Numbered from the stretch's first letter, positions 8,397 through 17,337 are shown. The stretch is 64,000 nucleotides of DNA from Pelagibacteraceae bacterium AG-333-C14 (GCA_003282485.1 QBZD01000001.1:87514-151513), one strand, 5' to 3'. The notes: a model not told the origin generated them from the sequence alone. Numbers and translations are program-made.

Positions 8397-9686
8397 TTAT
8401 AAAGTTAGATCTACTAAATTATGCGCAAAAGCACTTTTGATGTCAAAAATGATACCTTTATTAGCACAATAACTTCTTATTTTTTTTATACCTAATTTCT
8501 TTATTTCATCATGAGGGGATGCAATAATAATTGCGTCATAATAAGATTTCCTTAATCTTCCAACCATTTTAATTTCATTATTTTTAGCTAGATCAGATTT
8601 ATTCACCCTCTTATCGTAACAACTTATATTTTTTGATTTTTTTCTTAGACTTGAATATAAATCTATGGCCTTTGAATTCCTAATATCACTACAATTTTCT
8701 TTAAATGTAATTCCTAGGATTACAATTTTTGCATTATCTAATTTCATATTGAATGATTTAAATTTTTTTTCTAATTTGCTTATGACATGTGATGACATAC
8801 TGTCATTTATTTTTCTTCCAGCTAAAATTACACGAGGGTTATAACCTATCTTTTTCGACTTATAGGTCAGATAGTAGGGATCAATGCCAATACAGTGGCC
8901 ACCTACTAAACCAGGTTGAAATTTGATAAAATTCCATTTCGTTGCTGCAGCATTTAAAACAGAATGAGTATTTAAACCCAGTTTATCAAAAATAAGTGAA
9001 AATTCATTTATCAAAGCAATATTTACGTCACGTTGAATATTTTCAATTACTTTTGCTGCTTCTGCTACCTTAATTGACTCCGCTCTATATGTTCCAGCCT
9101 TTATTATAGATTTATAAACTCTATCAATAATTTCTAAACTTTGACGATTTGAGCCTGAAACAATTTTTTTAATACTTGTTAAGTTATGATTTTTATCGCC
9201 AGGGTTGATTCTTTCAGGACTATAGCCAACAAAAAAGTCAGTATTTAATTTAAATTTAGAATATTTTTCAATAATAGGAACGCACACCTCTTCTGTTGCA
9301 CCCGGATATACAGTGGACTCATAAATAACAATTCCATTTTTTTTTATTAATTTAGATATAGTTTTCGTTGCTTCAATTAGAGGCTTAAGATCTGGCTTCT
9401 TATTTTTTAAAATCGGAGTAGGCACTGTAATAATAAAAATATCTCTTCCTATCAATGTGCCATTTTCATCTGTTAAGGTTAAATACTTGGATTTTTTTAA
9501 TTCCGTTTTACTTACCTCTTTATTAATATCTTCATTAATAGTTAAATTCCTAATACGAGAATTACTTTTATCATATCCAATAACATCAAATTTTTTTCCA
9601 AGTTCAAGTGCTAATGGAAGGCCAACATAACCAAGCCCTATAACACCTATCTTAAGTTTTTTAATATTAATTAATTTTTGAGCCAT
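8397..9686 (-). CDS. tviB: UDP-N-acetylglucosamine 6-dehydrogenase, TviB/WbpA type
   Basis: A 429-residue UDP-sugar dehydrogenase. It has the Rossmann motif GVIGLGYVGLPLALELG (about 14-30), TVPTP, ESTVYPG, GYSPERINPGD, AEAAKVIEN, and the catalytic cysteine in GGHCIGIDPYYL. By recall the sequence tracks TviB of the Vi antigen pathway more closely than UDP-glucose dehydrogenase, so the likely reaction is two-step oxidation of UDP-GlcNAc to UDP-GlcNAcA. It lies seven bases downstream of the epimerase gene on the same strand, the pairing expected for uronic acid supply. The C-terminal domain contains FKENCSDIRNS, as in the family. Confidence 0.87.
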   Translation of the reverse strand: MAQKLINIKKLKIGVIGLGYVGLPLALELGKKFDVIGYDKSNSRIRNLTINEDINKEVSKTELKKSKYLTLTDENGTLIGRDIFIITVPTPILKNKKPDLKPLIEATKTISKLIKKNGIVIYESTVYPGATEEVCVPIIEKYSKFKLNTDFFVGYSPERINPGDKNHNLTSIKKIVSGSNRQSLEIIDRVYKSIIKAGTYRAESIKVAEAAKVIENIQRDVNIALINEFSLIFDKLGLNTHSVLNAAATKWNFIKFQPGLVGGHCIGIDPYYLTYKSKKIGYNPRVILAGRKINDSMSSHVISKLEKKFKSFNMKLDNAKIVILGITFKENCSDIRNSKAIDLYSSLRKKSKNISCYDKRVNKSDLAKNNEIKMVGRLRKSYYDAIIIASPHDEIKKLGIKKIRSYCANKGIIFDIKSAFAHNLVDLTL

Positions 9687-9693
9687 AAAATAC

Positions 9694-10710
9694 TTAAGAA
9701 CTTACATTATAATAGTCCTTATACCATTTTATAAATTCTTCTATTCCCTTATTAAGAGGAGTGTAAGGTTTAAAGCCTGAAATTTTTTTTAATTTTCCTG
9801 TGCTTGAGTAAGACTTTTTGACATCACCTAACTGCATACCCAGAAATTTTTTCTTTGCTTTTTTGCCCAGCACTTCTTCAATTATTTTGATAAATTTAGT
9901 TAGACTTATAGTTTCATTATTGCCTATATTATAAATTCGCCATGGTGCATCACTATAACTTCCATCAGGCTTAGAAGTATTATAGGATGTATTTCTTTTA
10001 GGAGGAGGTAGTTGAATTAGTTTTATTATTGATTTTACTATATCGTCTATATAAGTAAAATCTCTTTGGTGATTACCTCTATTATAAACCTCAATCGCAG
10101 ATCCATTAATTATCGCCTCAGTAAATTTAAATAAAGCCATATCTGGCCTTCCCCATGGACCGTAAACAGTAAAAAATCTTAGACCAGTTGTAGGCAAATT
10201 AAATAAATGACTATAAGTGTGAGCCATCAATTCATTTGCTTTTTTTGTAGCACCATAAAGTGATACTGGATGATCAGAATTATCACTTTCTAAAAATGGA
10301 TAGTTGGTGTTTGTTCCATAAATTGAACTTGAGGACGCATAGATTAAATGTTTTATATTATTTCTTTTAGACTCTTCAAGAATATTAAGAAAACCAGTTA
10401 TGTTTGCGTCAATATAATCTTGTGGTTTTAAAAGAGAGTGTCTAACGCCCGCATATGCAGCCAAATTAACTACATGCGTAAATTTATATTTTTTGAACAA
10501 TTTGTTTATAGATAATTTATTTTCTAATGAAACTTTATGAAAATAGAAATTATTTTTTTTTTTAAGAATTGATAATCTATCTTTTTTTAATTTTACATCG
10601 TAGTAATCATTAAGATCATCGATACCAATCACCTTATGTCGTATGTTTATAAGATTTAAAGATAAATGAAATCCTATAAAACCTGCTGCTCCTGTAACTA
10701 GTATTGCCAT
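9694..10710 (-). CDS. UDP-glucuronate 4-epimerase-like SDR (CapI type)
   Basis: A 338-residue extended short-chain dehydrogenase. The N-terminal NAD motif is VTGAAGFIGFHL, followed by the marker NDYYDVKLK (about 38-46), AAYAGVRHS, the serine-containing ASSSSIYG, and SLYGATKKANELMAHTYSH with the catalytic YxxxK. LRFFTVYGPWGRPDMALFK also matches the UDP-glucuronate 4-epimerase (CapI/LspL) group. Expected reaction: UDP-GlcA to UDP-GalA. Because its operon partner resembles TviB, it may instead epimerise UDP-GlcNAcA to UDP-GalNAcA; that substrate choice is inference. It is the first gene of a two-gene minus-strand unit, with about 360 non-coding bases upstream. Confidence 0.87.
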   Translation of the reverse strand: MAILVTGAAGFIGFHLSLNLINIRHKVIGIDDLNDYYDVKLKKDRLSILKKKNNFYFHKVSLENKLSINKLFKKYKFTHVVNLAAYAGVRHSLLKPQDYIDANITGFLNILEESKRNNIKHLIYASSSSIYGTNTNYPFLESDNSDHPVSLYGATKKANELMAHTYSHLFNLPTTGLRFFTVYGPWGRPDMALFKFTEAIINGSAIEVYNRGNHQRDFTYIDDIVKSIIKLIQLPPPKRNTSYNTSKPDGSYSDAPWRIYNIGNNETISLTKFIKIIEEVLGKKAKKKFLGMQLGDVKKSYSSTGKLKKISGFKPYTPLNKGIEEFIKWYKDYYNVSS

Positions 10711-11074
10711 AAAAATCTGTAATAAATATTTTAATTAATAAGAAAAGAAAAAAATATATCCGAGTTTAATTCACATTAAGTTTATTGTCTGAGTTATATT
10801 TCTTTATAATCATATTTAAGTAATTTGCCACAATATAATTATTTTTTAGTAAATTACATAAAGAATATTTTTATCGAAACTCAATAAAAATTTGAAGTAA
10901 TAACTAAAAAATAATGATCTTAATAAACTCGATACCCTTAACTTTCATTTTTAATGCCTTGTAAGCTAGAAATAACTTCACTAAGTATGAATAATAATTT
11001 TTATCTAATCTCTTGACGATCAAATATATTAATTAGTAAGTTATATTATAATTTTATTAAAAACGATTTTAATT
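10711..11074. other. Intergenic region, divergent promoters expected
   Basis: This stretch of 364 bases lies between two divergent genes. It is extremely A+T-rich with many short T and A runs. I see no open reading frame with family features, no tRNA and no strong hairpin. It must hold the promoters for the epimerase gene (minus) and the GNAT gene (plus). A TTGACG followed by A/T-rich sequence starts near 11024 and could be part of a plus-strand promoter, but no clear -10 hexamer sits at the right spacing. Confidence 0.4.
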
Positions 11075-11746
11075 ATGGATGATCATGAAAAAGATATTTT
11101 AATTGAGGGAAGTATAATTAATTTAAGAAAAGTTAATGTTGATAAAGATATTAGAAATGGAACATGGCATACGTGGTTTAATGATATTGAAATAACTCAA
11201 AATTTGGAGCATGGAATATTCCCAGTATCTAGAGAAGAGGAAATTGATATTGTTGAGCAAGAAATAGTTAATAAAAAGACATTAATTTTAGCTGTTGTTA
11301 ATAAATTAAATAATAATGCTATAGGAGTAGTTTCTCTAAAAGATATAGATCATTTAAACAGAAGAGCTGAAATTGGACTTGTAATGGGATTTGATAAATT
11401 ACCTGGAGGAGCTTTTGAGGCGATGGCTCTTATTACTAGACATGGATTTAAAAGGTTAAACCTAAATAAGCTTTATTGCGGACAATATGAAGCTTTATGG
11501 AAATGGGTTGATAAACTGTCACTTATTGGATTTAAGATAGAAGGAGTCAAACGAGAGCATGCTTATAGAGATGGTAAACCAATTGATATTTTTATAACTG
11601 GAGTTACATCGTCTGATTTCTTTGAACTAGAGAAAGAACGTGGAGGAGATATCTTATCTGGGGATGCTTTGAAACTTCAAAAAACTATTAAAGTGCAAAA
11701 TAGAACTCAAAAAATCCGAGAGTTATTGTCTAAAATCTATAGTTAA
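11075..11746 (+). CDS. GNAT family N-acetyltransferase (RimJ/RimL-like)
   Basis: A 223-residue acetyltransferase. The core runs from about 15 to 180: an LRKVN start, AIGVVSLKDID (beta strands 4-5), RRAEIGLVMG, a short acetyl-CoA loop in LPGGAFEAMALITRHGF, LNKLYCGQYEALW, and the ending GFKIEGVKREHAYRDGKPID typical of RimJ/RimL-like enzymes. Sugar N-acetyltransferases of the PseH type share this fold. In a cluster making nonulosonic and amino sugars, an aminosugar substrate is more likely than a ribosomal protein, but this is inferred. The C-terminal ~40 residues extend beyond the core fold and are not recognised. The gene stands alone between two non-coding stretches. Confidence 0.75.
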   Translation: MDDHEKDILIEGSIINLRKVNVDKDIRNGTWHTWFNDIEITQNLEHGIFPVSREEEIDIVEQEIVNKKTLILAVVNKLNNNAIGVVSLKDIDHLNRRAEIGLVMGFDKLPGGAFEAMALITRHGFKRLNLNKLYCGQYEALWKWVDKLSLIGFKIEGVKREHAYRDGKPIDIFITGVTSSDFFELEKERGGDILSGDALKLQKTIKVQNRTQKIRELLSKIYS

Positions 11747-12016
11747 TCAGGAAATAATTTTAAAGTAATAAATATATTTTTTTTAAAATATCTAGAATTT
11801 GACTCTACTCCATGATGGTGTAGATTGAGCACTACTTTACCGATCATAGCTAAATGAAGGGTGAAGCAAATGTTATGGGGGTTTGCTTGAAATGTCTTTA
11901 TTTATAGACAAAGATGTCTAAAAATAAAGCTTACGAGAGGACTATTTGTTTCACGATTGTTTCACAGCAGATTGGGATTTTAACCAGAAGCGCTGCAAGG
12001 CGTGGAATGTAAGTAA
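11747..12016. other. Structured non-coding stretch upstream of the initiator tRNA
   Basis: These 270 bases have no recognised gene. The first part is A/T-rich, while the second (from about 11930) is clearly less so than nearby intergenic DNA. It contains a near-perfect inverted repeat at 11896-11929, a smaller GCAAA/TTTGC hairpin around 11867-11885, and a short open frame of 32 codons at 11914-12012 ending five bases before the tRNA. It may be a tRNA leader, a small RNA gene or the remnant of an inserted element. I checked by eye for SRP RNA, tmRNA, RNase P RNA and SAM riboswitch core motifs and found none. Confidence 0.4.
11896..11929. repeat. Inverted repeat / strong hairpin
   Basis: Arms CTTTATTTATAGAC (11896-11909) and GTCTAAAAATAAAG (11916-11929) are complementary over 14 positions with a single mismatch, around a six-base loop. 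No T-run follows directly on the plus strand, so it does not look like a standard intrinsic terminator. It lies 150 bases past the GNAT stop and 88 bases before the tRNA. Confidence 0.7.
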
Positions 12017-12093
<77 letters not shown>

Positions 12094-12095
12094 AT

Positions 12096-13547
12096 TCAGA
12101 TATTTCCTGTACTTAAGAAATTTTTAATTTGATCAATCTCACTCATATTTTTTTTCCTGATTGAATAATTTTCAGTATAGTAATTAATTTTTTTTGAGGC
12201 ATTTTGATTGTAACTTTTAAAATCCTTTTTTAATGATCCAATACTAATATTTCTATTTTTGTAATTAAAATAATAAACTCTTTTTTTTATAACTTTTAAA
12301 ACCTCTGGATTTACATTTTGATTTCCTAAATCAAAATAAATAATTGGTTTATTTGTTGCAAATAAAATTGCAGATGCAGTAGACACATAATCAATTATAA
12401 AAACATCAAATAAGTTACTAGCCTCTAATAAAGGCATTTTATTTATTTCTGCATGACTATTATGTCCAATTAAAACTTGATCTTTGGGGTGCTTTTTTAC
12501 CGTAAGTTTTTGAATAGATATAAGTTTATTTTGCCATTCTAGATAATCTTTATCACTTAAATCTCTAAACGGACCATAACGTTGACCACCGTGAAAAGCA
12601 GTTGGAACGTATAAAATTTTAACATCATCCAATATTTTGTGATTAATTATTTTATTCTTATAAATATTATTAATTGTGTCACTTGTTCTATAAATATACT
12701 TTGGGTCTTGTCCCTTAATAGGTTTGTTGTATTTTCCAAATTTGAGCTTGCCCTTTCCGTATGAAAATACATAGTCAGCAGGACCTACCTCAGCATAGGC
12801 TGTTATTGGGTCATCTAATATACGTAAATCTTGGAACCCATGACTTATAATTATAACTTTTCTTTTATTATTTCTAAAATTAATAGCGTGGATTCTATTA
12901 ATTGTTCTTGCTGTTGTTCCACTCAAAAAATCACTTTTTCTTATTATGAAATTATAAAAATTATCGTTTGCAAATTTTGAATATACACCAATATAATTAA
13001 TAAAATTTTTAGTAAATATATTCTTATTTCTTACTTTTAACTTTATACATAATTCCAATATACATTCTTCAAGTAATTTTGCCTGATCAGAATAATCTTT
13101 GATCAATCTGTTTTCAGAAGCATTTATTAAAATGAATTTTCCAGAAAATAATCCTTTAAAAAAAAGTTTTCTTAAATTGATTGAATATCCATATTTTTTT
13201 GAGACAAGAAATATTCTATAACCAAATATTTTTTTTAAAAAATACGCGACTATACAATTTATCCTAAAAAAAAGTGTATTAAGAAAACGAGTTTGTTTTA
13301 TTTTTGGAAAATGACTAATTTTATAAGGTTTTTTTGCATAATCTTTATTCAGATAAGGAAAATTAATTAATTTGTATTTAACATCATTTGACTCGAGATT
13401 AATAATATAACTTGAAAAATATTTCATTAGATCATGAAAAAAAATATGAATTAGATTATTTTCATCTTTAAATTTTTTTTCAAAAAGAATATTTTTTTTT
13501 TTCCAGAATTCAAATATTACAAGACTTTTTTTATCAATGTTTCTCAT
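12096..13547 (-). CDS. Glycosyltransferase-like surface carbohydrate protein
   Basis: A 483-residue protein without signal peptide. The C-terminal part (about 250-420) has ILYVPTAFHGGQRYGPF, VKKHPKDQ, and then FDVFIIDYVSTASAILFATNKPIIYFDL. This order resembles GT-B or CDP-glycerol polymerase-type transferases, with the KHP motif and a downstream serine/threonine loop binding the nucleotide phosphates. The 515-residue protein at 33.3-34.8 kb has the same landmarks (YGPH, IKPHPK, IIDFPTTS, KPIIYFDL), so the two are paralogues. The gene converges on the initiator tRNA, its stop lying two bases beyond the tRNA 3' end. Its specific sugar or acceptor is unknown. Confidence 0.55.
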   Translation of the reverse strand: MRNIDKKSLVIFEFWKKKNILFEKKFKDENNLIHIFFHDLMKYFSSYIINLESNDVKYKLINFPYLNKDYAKKPYKISHFPKIKQTRFLNTLFFRINCIVAYFLKKIFGYRIFLVSKKYGYSINLRKLFFKGLFSGKFILINASENRLIKDYSDQAKLLEECILELCIKLKVRNKNIFTKNFINYIGVYSKFANDNFYNFIIRKSDFLSGTTARTINRIHAINFRNNKRKVIIISHGFQDLRILDDPITAYAEVGPADYVFSYGKGKLKFGKYNKPIKGQDPKYIYRTSDTINNIYKNKIINHKILDDVKILYVPTAFHGGQRYGPFRDLSDKDYLEWQNKLISIQKLTVKKHPKDQVLIGHNSHAEINKMPLLEASNLFDVFIIDYVSTASAILFATNKPIIYFDLGNQNVNPEVLKVIKKRVYYFNYKNRNISIGSLKKDFKSYNQNASKKINYYTENYSIRKKNMSEIDQIKNFLSTGNI

Positions 13548-13561
13548 AATGAATTATCAAA

Positions 13562-14806
13562 TTAATCAATATTTATTGTTTTTTTGAATGAAATTGGTGA
13601 TTCATCTTCATTATAAATTATATTACTTACAATATTTAATTTTGAAATTATTTTTTTTAGTTTACTTGGTATTTTTTGTTTAGAGTTTCCAAAAAGTAGA
13701 TTGATATTTTTTTCCGTAGTATTTTTAAATAAATTAGGATTTTTAAATTTTTCTAAAATCTGATAAAAATCAGCCTTTGTGATTTTGATCCATGAACAAA
13801 AGGTTTCAATTTTTTCTGGTGATATCCTTAAGTAAAAGTCATTCAGCTCACTTGCTTCTTTACGACTTATTCTGTTAAATCTTATTTCCTGACATAGGTG
13901 ATCTGTGACTTTTCCATATCCATATTTTATAAATTTAAAAAGGTCATGAACTTCTGAATAAAATATATTATTTGAATCCTCAAATGGAAAAAGTGCTCTA
14001 TTAGAATTTAATGTTCCATATTTATAAGTTTTAATTATTTTTTCCTGCATCTTTCGATTATCCCAGTTTAAATAATTATTTAAATATATTCCCCTCAAAC
14101 CTATTTTTTCTAAATAATCTCTATTTGGATAATTAAATTTTATTAATTCTTTTTTAAGTTTATCTGATACGCTTTTTTTACTCAACAAATCTTCTGGCTC
14201 TAATCCAAATAGATCATGATCTCTTCTATACTGTCTGTTCATTTGAATTCCGTCCATATATGAAAACATGCCAACTTGTTCAATTCCTTGATGCATTCCC
14301 CAAATAATAAGGGGTATTTTAAATTTTACAGCAATCTGCACTGGAAAGACGCTATGACCTGCGAGAGAAAGCCAATGAAAATTCCCATAGTTCTTGAGAG
14401 AATATCTTGCTATTTCTTTGGCTTTTGACTGATTTAAGTTAAATGAGATTAAATCACACCCTAAATCAGTTTGAAGTTTTTGTATATTATATAAACCAGT
14501 TAATGAATTATAATGACTATTGTATGTAACAAATAGAGGTTTCAAACCAAGTTCATTTTTTACATAGTGAGCTGTAAAAAGACTGTCTTTCCCACCAGTT
14601 ACCGGAACAACACAATCGTAATGATTATTATTACTGAATTTAGTTCTATCTATTAAGTTCTCTAAATCTTTTTTTCTATCCTGCCAGTTAATTACTTTTT
14701 TTTCTTTGTGCTGCAAACACCCACTACAGATTCCATCTTCATCAAAAATTATACCTAGAGGATGATTTGATGGATAGAGACATTTTTTACAAAGTTTGAC
14801 GACCAT
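13562..14806 (-). CDS. N-acetyl sugar amidotransferase (WbpG/PseA/WbuX type), copy 1
   Basis: A 414-residue ATP-dependent amidotransferase that converts a sugar N-acetyl group to an acetamidino group using ammonia from a HisH/HisF-type pair. An N-terminal zinc-ribbon-like site has CKKC (about 6-9) and CSGC (about 27-30). The PP-loop ATP site reads VTGGKDSLF (about 68-76), with Thr where Ser is usual. HQGIEQ and a conserved YGYGKVTDHLCQEIR segment (about 298) also match the family. It is one base downstream of the hisF-like gene. A second, divergent family member (16167-17297) lies on the other side of the hisF/hisH pair, so this block has two amidotransferases and one ammonia source. Confidence 0.88.
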   Translation of the reverse strand: MVVKLCKKCLYPSNHPLGIIFDEDGICSGCLQHKEKKVINWQDRKKDLENLIDRTKFSNNNHYDCVVPVTGGKDSLFTAHYVKNELGLKPLFVTYNSHYNSLTGLYNIQKLQTDLGCDLISFNLNQSKAKEIARYSLKNYGNFHWLSLAGHSVFPVQIAVKFKIPLIIWGMHQGIEQVGMFSYMDGIQMNRQYRRDHDLFGLEPEDLLSKKSVSDKLKKELIKFNYPNRDYLEKIGLRGIYLNNYLNWDNRKMQEKIIKTYKYGTLNSNRALFPFEDSNNIFYSEVHDLFKFIKYGYGKVTDHLCQEIRFNRISRKEASELNDFYLRISPEKIETFCSWIKITKADFYQILEKFKNPNLFKNTTEKNINLLFGNSKQKIPSKLKKIISKLNIVSNIIYNEDESPISFKKTINID

Positions 14807-15559
14807 CTATCTTACTAATAAACCTTTATCTTTTATATATTTCTTTAATTTGTATGTAGGCTCCTCATAATGATGTAAATAGTTTCCTACCCCAAAAGCA
14901 GATACATTTGTTTGTCTCAACAAATTGCAGGCATGATCTGGAATGCCTAGGCCACCAACTGCTATTATTGGCTTTTCAGACAGTTCATCTAAGATTTTAA
15001 ATTCTTTAATTGCATAACCATGTTTTGTTCCATCACATAAAATAGATTGAAATAAGAATTCTCCTACTGGCATAGAATTATATTTTTTAATAATGTCTAT
15101 GATTTTAAAATTTTTGTTATTTTTCCTATCTAATAAATATAAATTATGATCTTTATTACTCTTAAAGAAATCTAAAGATAAAATTATTGATTGTGATCCA
15201 TAAAAATAAGAAATTTTTTCAATTAATTCTTTATTCAGTGCAGATTTATTTATAATTAATTTATCTACACCATTACTAATCAATTTTTTTGCAATATTAA
15301 TATTTGAAATTCCTCCTCCTACAGATAAAGGAAGTTTATTTAACTTAGTAATTTTTTTTAATATTTTTGTATTATTATAAAATTTATTTTTTTCATCACT
15401 TATATCTATGATGCTTATTTCATCTGCATCACTCCAATCATTTAAAAATTTTATTGTATTGATTAATGATGCTACTGGTTTAACTATTTTAAATTTTATT
15501 GTTTCTACGACATGACTGTTTTTTACTAATACCATGGCTATCATTCTTCGAGTTACCAT
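14807..15559 (-). CDS. HisF-like glycosyl amidation protein (WbuZ type)
   Basis: A 250-residue TIM barrel related to imidazole glycerol phosphate synthase cyclase HisF. Recognisable segments are SVGGGISNINIAKKL (about 77-91), INKSAL, LSLDFFKS, and IIAVGGLGIPDHACNLL toward the C-terminus. In true HisF the first strand carries a catalytic Asp (in a CLDVKDG context); here that region reads MVLVKNS, so that Asp is missing, while the second catalytic Asp position (LSLDF) is kept. This fits a HisF-derived ammonia conduit for sugar amidation rather than a histidine enzyme. The start overlaps the hisH-like gene by seven bases. Confidence 0.87.
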   Translation of the reverse strand: MVTRRMIAMVLVKNSHVVETIKFKIVKPVASLINTIKFLNDWSDADEISIIDISDEKNKFYNNTKILKKITKLNKLPLSVGGGISNINIAKKLISNGVDKLIINKSALNKELIEKISYFYGSQSIILSLDFFKSNKDHNLYLLDRKNNKNFKIIDIIKKYNSMPVGEFLFQSILCDGTKHGYAIKEFKILDELSEKPIIAVGGLGIPDHACNLLRQTNVSAFGVGNYLHHYEEPTYKLKKYIKDKGLLVR

Positions 15560-16170
15560 TGATTACAAATCCTTGCAAAATTTGATAAAATCTTACTTCC
15601 ATTATCGAGACTACGCTCTGGGTGAAACTGCAAGCCAAATATATTCTTATCTTCTACAATTGAAGAAATTTTTCTTTTATAATGTGTTATTCCTTTTGTA
15701 ATTTCTTCTTTCTGCGGGTGAGAGCTATAAGTATGATTAAAATAGAAATATGAATTATTTGTAATATTTTCAGTAATTAAAGATTTACTTAATTTTACTT
15801 TATTCCAACCAACATGATGCTGATATTTTTTTTTATTTGATATTTTTTTTGTGCTTCCTTCAAGAAGACATAAACATTTAACATCATTGGACTCTTCTGA
15901 GCTCTGAAATAAAACTTGCATACCCAAACATATACCAAGGATAGGCATCTTTTTATTTATAATTTGTTCAAATAAATTATCTTTTGTTTCACCAGAATTA
16001 AAATATTTCATAACTGGATCTATTGAACCTACTCCGGGAAGAATAAGACCTTTGTATGATTTAAAATTATCTTTATTACCTGAAATTATTCTATTCTTTA
16101 CTGATAAAAAATTCAGAATACTCTCTATGGATTTTACATTGCCAGTATTATATTTAATTATTCCTATCAT
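15553..16170 (-). CDS. HisH-like glutamine amidotransferase (WbuY type)
   Basis: A 205-residue class I glutaminase supplying ammonia to the HisF-like partner. The catalytic triad is visible: Cys81 in GICLGMQ, and His183 and Glu185 in LQFHPERS. The N-terminus IGIIKYNTGNVKSI and the LPGVGSIDPVMKYF oxyanion region are typical of HisH. It overlaps both neighbours (four bases with the upstream amidotransferase, seven with the hisF-like gene), so all are probably translated together. Because it sits between two sugar amidotransferases and away from any other his gene, a role in glycan acetamidino formation is far more likely than histidine synthesis. Confidence 0.9.
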   Translation of the reverse strand: MIGIIKYNTGNVKSIESILNFLSVKNRIISGNKDNFKSYKGLILPGVGSIDPVMKYFNSGETKDNLFEQIINKKMPILGICLGMQVLFQSSEESNDVKCLCLLEGSTKKISNKKKYQHHVGWNKVKLSKSLITENITNNSYFYFNHTYSSHPQKEEITKGITHYKRKISSIVEDKNIFGLQFHPERSLDNGSKILSNFARICNQW

Positions 16171-17297
16171 GATTTCATTAAATCAAATGTTCTTCTCCAG
16201 TTCTTACCATTTTTGATCCATAGATTTTTAGATCTATACCTATTTGCAATTAAAAAAAATCTTTTTTTGGTAATGCCTAAGTATTTACAAAAATCGTCAA
16301 TATATTTTGAAGAGCACTCACCATCATTCTTAAAAACAATTTTTTTTGCTTCTTTTCTTGTTAAAATACCTAGTCGTATCATTTCACTCGCCTCTTCAGT
16401 TGCCTTTCCAAAGCCAAATTTAAAATATTTTACCATTTGATTAACTGCTACAAAGTCATCATCAAGAGCATCATAATTTGTAAGAGCTCCTAGCGAGTTT
16501 GGATTTTCTTTTCTTATCCTCAGGCCATTTTTTATTGCAACTCTTGCATTACTATAGTTATTAAAATCTTTAAAATAATATCCTAAATATCTAATGTTTA
16601 TTCCATTCTTAATTAAGTCTTTTTTACTAGGGTACATATAAGGTATCAGATCTTTCTTTTTTATTTTATAATCAGGAATTGTCATCCAAGATATATCCCC
16701 ACTCCCTAACGTATTATAATTTATCATATCAATTGCATTACCTTGATCTTTTGAGCCTTCTTTTTCTCCATAAGCAAGACTATTGTTTTCTCCAAGAAAA
16801 ATCATTTTTATACCGTATGCAATTGCAACCCTAGGAGCTGAAGCATACAAAGTTAGTTCAGTTGATCTTGCATAATTCCCATATTCAATGAAAGAATATT
16901 TCATAAGTTTTTTATAAATAACTGGATCAGGTTCAACGGTTATGATGTCAAAACCTAATTTATTAAGGTTGTTAATATTTTCATATCCAATTTGAGTAGT
17001 CATTTCAGGTGGACTAACCGTGGATACAAGTAAAGGGTTAAGTCTTAATGTATCTCTGCATAATAAAGCTAGTCTAGTACTATCTTTTCCCCCACTAGCC
17101 GAAATAATGCAGTCATAACCAGATGGTGACTTATTTTTTTTACACCAATTTGCAATTTCTTTTATCTTATTTTTTCGATCTTTCCATATATTTGAGTTTA
17201 AACTGTTGAGGTAATTACAAGGAAAGCATATACCTTCTTTATCAAATTTAATGTATGGCCGTGTATTGGGTTGAAGACATTTCTTACAATATTTCAT
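16167..17297 (-). CDS. N-acetyl sugar amidotransferase (WbpG/PseA/WbuX type), copy 2
   Basis: A 376-residue member of the same family as the gene at 13562-14806. Zinc-ribbon-type cysteines are in CKKC (about 4-7) and CFPC (about 24-27). The PP-loop is ISASGGKDSTRLA (about 65-77). A GENNSLAYGEKEGSKDQGN segment replaces the HQGIEQ region of copy 1, and FKFGFGKATEEASEMIRLG (about 288) matches the conserved C-terminal core. The clear differences between the two copies suggest different sugar substrates or positions. It is the first gene of the tightly overlapping amidation block (amidotransferase 2, hisH, hisF, amidotransferase 1), and follows the ACP gene with about 40 bases between. Confidence 0.88.
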   Translation of the reverse strand: MKYCKKCLQPNTRPYIKFDKEGICFPCNYLNSLNSNIWKDRKNKIKEIANWCKKNKSPSGYDCIISASGGKDSTRLALLCRDTLRLNPLLVSTVSPPEMTTQIGYENINNLNKLGFDIITVEPDPVIYKKLMKYSFIEYGNYARSTELTLYASAPRVAIAYGIKMIFLGENNSLAYGEKEGSKDQGNAIDMINYNTLGSGDISWMTIPDYKIKKKDLIPYMYPSKKDLIKNGINIRYLGYYFKDFNNYSNARVAIKNGLRIRKENPNSLGALTNYDALDDDFVAVNQMVKYFKFGFGKATEEASEMIRLGILTRKEAKKIVFKNDGECSSKYIDDFCKYLGITKKRFFLIANRYRSKNLWIKNGKNWRRTFDLMKS

Positions 17298-17337
17298 ATA
17301 AATATAAAATTAATAAATAATTATTGTTAAGAATTTT

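Noticed and set aside
11747-12016. Known small RNA (SRP RNA, tmRNA, RNase P RNA, SAM riboswitch) upstream of tRNA-fMet
   Set aside because: None of the core conserved motifs of these RNAs were found on either strand; a covariance-model search would settle it.
15553-16170. HisH/HisF pair as histidine biosynthesis genes
   Set aside because: No other his genes are nearby, the HisF-like protein lacks a catalytic Asp, and both flanking genes are sugar amidotransferases.
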